Shown: positions 5,021 to 6,960 of the stretch, one piece after another | How the letters are laid out: every line of letters begins with the position of its first letter | How positions within the stretch are numbered: the stretch's first letter is position 1 | Source of the DNA: an uncultured Opitutia bacterium | GTDB lineage: Bacteria > Verrucomicrobiota > Verrucomicrobiia > Opitutales > Opitutaceae | Direction of reading: 5' to 3' | DNA length: 6,960 bases | Assembly (NCBI GenBank): GCA_903938935.1 | Contig: CAJAFD010000260.1 | Span: forward strand, 1-6,960 | Made by a program: the position numbers and the translations under genes | Notes under the pieces: model-generated | What the model saw: the letters and a program-made list of their open reading frames with translations, nothing else | Databases searched by the model: none | Told to the model about the DNA's origin: nothing

Positions 5021-6337
5021 TCAGCTTCGGTAGTCGGCATTTTCGCTCACGTATTCGTGGGTGAGATCGCCTCCGATGACGATCGCGCTGGCGGCACCGT
5101 TGCCGATTTCGACTTCGATTTCGACGCAGCGCTCGTGCGGCGGATAATCTATGGCCGCGGAGAAGACGCCGTCTTTTGGCGGCGCACTCGCGTAAAGTTC
5201 TGCGCTGCGGAGGTGGGCGACGAGCGCCGTTTCTTTCTCGGGATTCAGTTGGAAAACTCCGCCTGAAAAAATTTCGATTCCGCCCAAGCGCAGCCGCAAA
5301 CGCGCCAGATCCGTCTCGGGCGCGTGGGCGCCGATGTATTTTCCGATGGCCTGCACGAGCCGGCCGACGTTGGGATCGTTGCCCGCGACGGCGCATTTGA
5401 ACAGCGGGGCGTTCACGATGGCTTTGCCGATCGCGCGCGCCAACTCCGTCGTCGCCGCTGCGCTCACCGCGACGCGGATCACGTGGCGCACGCCCTCGCC
5501 GTTGCGCACGACATCTTCGGCGAGATCGCGGCACACCTGCGTGAGCGCGACTTCGAAGGCGACGAGATCAGGGCAGGGGACGCGCCCCGAGGAAATGAGT
5601 GCGACGGTGTCGGAGGTGCTCGTGTCGCTATCGACGCTGATGGTGTTGAAACTCGTCTCGACGGCGCGTTGGAGAGCGGCGCGCAATTCCGCGCGGGGCA
5701 CGTTCAAATCGGTCAGCACGTAAACCAACATCGTGGCCATGTTGGGCTCGATCATCCCCGCGCCTTTGGCGATGCCGACGATGCTGCCGGCGCCGACGTT
5801 GGCTCGACGGATTTTGGGATAAAGGTCGGTGGTGACGATGCCTTCGGCGGCCGGCAAAATGGATTCGTTGGTGAGAGTCGCAGAGGTTTGCGGTAACGCG
5901 TCTATAATGGCGTCAACGGGCAGGCCCCAGCCGATCACCCCGGTCGAGCTCGGCAGGATTTGTCCGGGCGTGAGGTTGAGTAAGTTCGCCAGTCGCGCGC
6001 AGATTTTTTCCGAAGCTGCGACGCCGTCGGGCGCGCAGACGTTGGAGACTTTGTTATTTACGATCACGGCGCCGAGCGTGGGTTCGTGGAGGCGTTGGCG
6101 ACCGACGATGATGGGCGCGCCAGGGAGCGCGTTGCGGGTGAACATCGCGGCGAAAGCTGGCGTGGGTTGATCAAGGGCGATCAATGTGAGCGTCATCTTC
6201 GCGGGCTTCGGCGCCTCGCGCGGCATGAACTCGAAACGCGAGGTGCCCACGCGAAAACCGAGCGGGAGTTGGGCTTGGCGGACGAGCCAAGCGCGATGAG
6301 CTGCACGGTTGGAGAAAGTAAGAGCGGTACTGGCCAC
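5021..6337 (-). CDS. argJ: Glutamate N-acetyltransferase / ornithine acetyltransferase
   Basis: ArgJ, 438 residues, transfers acetyl from N-acetylornithine to glutamate (cyclic arginine route) and in bifunctional forms also uses acetyl-CoA. Key features: oxyanion-hole motif STGVIG (131-136); TTDLYPK (169-175); Lys191 and the self-cleavage site KGAGMIEPNMATML (191-204), where Thr202 should become the N-terminal nucleophile of the beta chain; SVDSDTSTSDT (234-244); GEGVRHVI (280-287); and the C-terminal HEYVSENADYRS. Ornithine acetyltransferases are normally cleaved into two chains at the A-T bond. Odd points: the usual NSGNANA motif reads NNKVSNV (94-100), and several pocket residues differ from the textbook pattern. 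The start is probably GTG at 6337: the next in-frame ATG (codon 38) would remove GFRVGTSRFEF, which aligns with the family's conserved N-terminal strand. No Shine-Dalgarno is seen. It is convergent with argC and divergent from argB. Whether it is mono- or bifunctional cannot be read from the sequence. Confidence 0.94.
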   Translation of the reverse strand: MASTALTFSNRAAHRAWLVRQAQLPLGFRVGTSRFEFMPREAPKPAKMTLTLIALDQPTPAFAAMFTRNALPGAPIIVGRQRLHEPTLGAVIVNNKVSNVCAPDGVAASEKICARLANLLNLTPGQILPSSTGVIGWGLPVDAIIDALPQTSATLTNESILPAAEGIVTTDLYPKIRRANVGAGSIVGIAKGAGMIEPNMATMLVYVLTDLNVPRAELRAALQRAVETSFNTISVDSDTSTSDTVALISSGRVPCPDLVAFEVALTQVCRDLAEDVVRNGEGVRHVIRVAVSAAATTELARAIGKAIVNAPLFKCAVAGNDPNVGRLVQAIGKYIGAHAPETDLARLRLRLGGIEIFSGGVFQLNPEKETALVAHLRSAELYASAPPKDGVFSAAIDYPPHERCVEIEVEIGNGAASAIVIGGDLTHEYVSENADYRS

Positions 6338-6511
6338 GTGGGAGAAGTGGGCCGGTGTGGGCGCGGAGTGAAGCCGAATTTTTCGCGGCGGTGGCCGGAT
6401 AATTTATTTCCGATCCCTGCGAATGTGATGGAAAAGCGCCGCCGGAGTGCGCTAGTAATTTTCTCTCGAATCTAAAACGTGCACGCTGTTCCCAGTTTCT
6501 CCTCGCTCCCT

Positions 6512-6526
6512 GCGGCCCTTGGCCGC
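6512..6526 (+). other. Inverted repeat just upstream of argB
   Basis: GCGGCC (6512-6517) and GGCCGC (6521-6526) are perfect inverted arms around CTT, ending 15 bases before the argB ATG. In RNA this gives a compact 6-bp all-GC hairpin next to the ribosome landing zone; in DNA it could be a small operator. It resembles no arginine-regulator (ARG-box) sequence I know. The rest of the 204-bp argJ-argB gap (6338-6541) must carry divergent promoters, but I cannot pick them with confidence. Confidence 0.4.
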
Positions 6527-6541
6527 GGTCTTTGATCTGCC

Positions 6542-6960
6542 ATGAATGTGAATGTTGCTGAACTCACCGCCAAGGCGAAGGTGCTCCTCGAAGCCCTCCC
6601 TTACATCCAAGATTTTCGCGGCTCCACCTTCGTGGTGAAATATGGCGGGAGCTTTATGGATGATCCCGATCCGGTCGCCCGCACGCGCGTGGCCTTCGAC
6701 ATCGCGTTCCTCGCGGCCGTCGGCATCAACGTCGTCGTCGTCCACGGCGGCGGCAAGGCCATCACCAAGGCCATGGAATCTTCCGGCCTCAAAGCCAATT
6801 TCATCAACGGCCTGCGCGTGACCGACGAAGCCACCGTCGCCATCGTCAAGCGCACGCTCGACGAAATCGTGAACAAAGATGTGTGCAACGCCATCATCAC
6901 CGCGAAAGGTAAACCTAAGGGCCTCGCCGGCGACAGCGTGCTCGTCTGCCAAAAACTCAC
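6542..6960 (+). CDS. argB: Acetylglutamate kinase (5' part; continues past window)
   Basis: N-acetylglutamate kinase phosphorylates N-acetylglutamate with ATP, the second arginine step. Only the first 139 codons and two further bases are present, and the frame is open to the window end. Seen are the strand and glycine loop VVKYGGSF (31-38) with catalytic-site Lys33, VVVVHGGGKAI (64-74), and NGLRVTDEAT (89-98) whose Arg92 binds the substrate. The VNKDVCNAI and GLAG segments (110-118, 127-130) match the family's VNKELV and GLSG. Residues 1-28 (AELTAKAKVLLEALPYIQDF core) form an N-terminal helix before the first strand, as in arginine-inhibited hexameric kinases such as those of Pseudomonas and Thermotoga and absent from the E. 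coli enzyme. The ATG at 6542 preserves this helix; no Shine-Dalgarno precedes it. The C-terminal arginine-binding part is outside the window. Confidence 0.96.
   Translation, partial: MNVNVAELTAKAKVLLEALPYIQDFRGSTFVVKYGGSFMDDPDPVARTRVAFDIAFLAAVGINVVVVHGGGKAITKAMESSGLKANFINGLRVTDEATVAIVKRTLDEIVNKDVCNAIITAKGKPKGLAGDSVLVCQKL

Noticed and set aside
5324..5896. 190-codon plus-strand open frame inside argJ (Asp/Ala/Gly-rich)
   Set aside because: Antisense to the conserved argJ core; composition is the complement of ArgJ codons and no family resemblance is seen.
6398..6403. GATAAT as a -10 box for argB
   Set aside because: It is five of six to consensus, but no acceptable -35 lies 16-18 bp upstream and it is 139 bases from the start codon.
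6519..6535. TTGG...TTTGAT before argB resembling a sigma-54 site
   Set aside because: The -12 GC dinucleotide is absent at the required spacing from GG.
6452..6952. Minus-strand open frame opposite argB
   Set aside because: The plus-strand frame is clearly acetylglutamate kinase with all N-terminal motifs; the opposite frame is its shadow.

Overview
This is a GC-rich chromosomal housekeeping stretch from a diderm bacterium. The closest fit I can offer is Verrucomicrobiota, perhaps an Opitutaceae-like lineage. That placement is an inference from protein flavour, the scarcity of Shine-Dalgarno sites and the outer-membrane barrel protein; no marker in the window proves it. Nothing here looks mobile, and I see no tRNA, rRNA, CRISPR array or insertion sequence.

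Layout. On the minus strand (3-1804) a small DUF423 membrane protein gene precedes a CCA-adding-type tRNA nucleotidyltransferase with a C-terminal HD domain; the two overlap by one base (TAATG). Divergently, after a 150-bp gap, comes the ribosomal protein pair rplM-rpsI (1955-2790), ended by a strong intrinsic terminator (2837-2870). Next is a single-gene unit for a 263-residue secreted beta-barrel protein (2987-3778), bounded by terminators on both sides. In front of it lies a nearly perfect -24/-12 (sigma-54) promoter. The last third holds arginine biosynthesis genes: argC (plus), argJ (minus, convergent with argC) and the first 139 codons of argB (plus, divergent from argJ, running off the window end).

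How the genes work together. ArgJ moves the acetyl group from N-acetylornithine to glutamate, ArgB phosphorylates N-acetylglutamate, and ArgC reduces the acyl phosphate. With argJ present, this is the cyclic (acetyl-recycling) route. ArgB carries the N-terminal helix extension typical of arginine-inhibited N-acetylglutamate kinases, so feedback control probably acts at that step. The three arg genes alternate strands, so they need at least three transcription units despite being neighbours. L13 and S9 are small ribosomal proteins made from one transcript, as in most bacteria.

I found no undescribed multi-gene system. The observations most worth a second look are the sigma-54-type promoter of the barrel protein, the divergent substrate-pocket motifs of ArgJ, and translation starts that mostly lack Shine-Dalgarno sequences. 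No stretch longer than 300 bases is without a gene; the longest gap is the 204 bp between argJ and argB.
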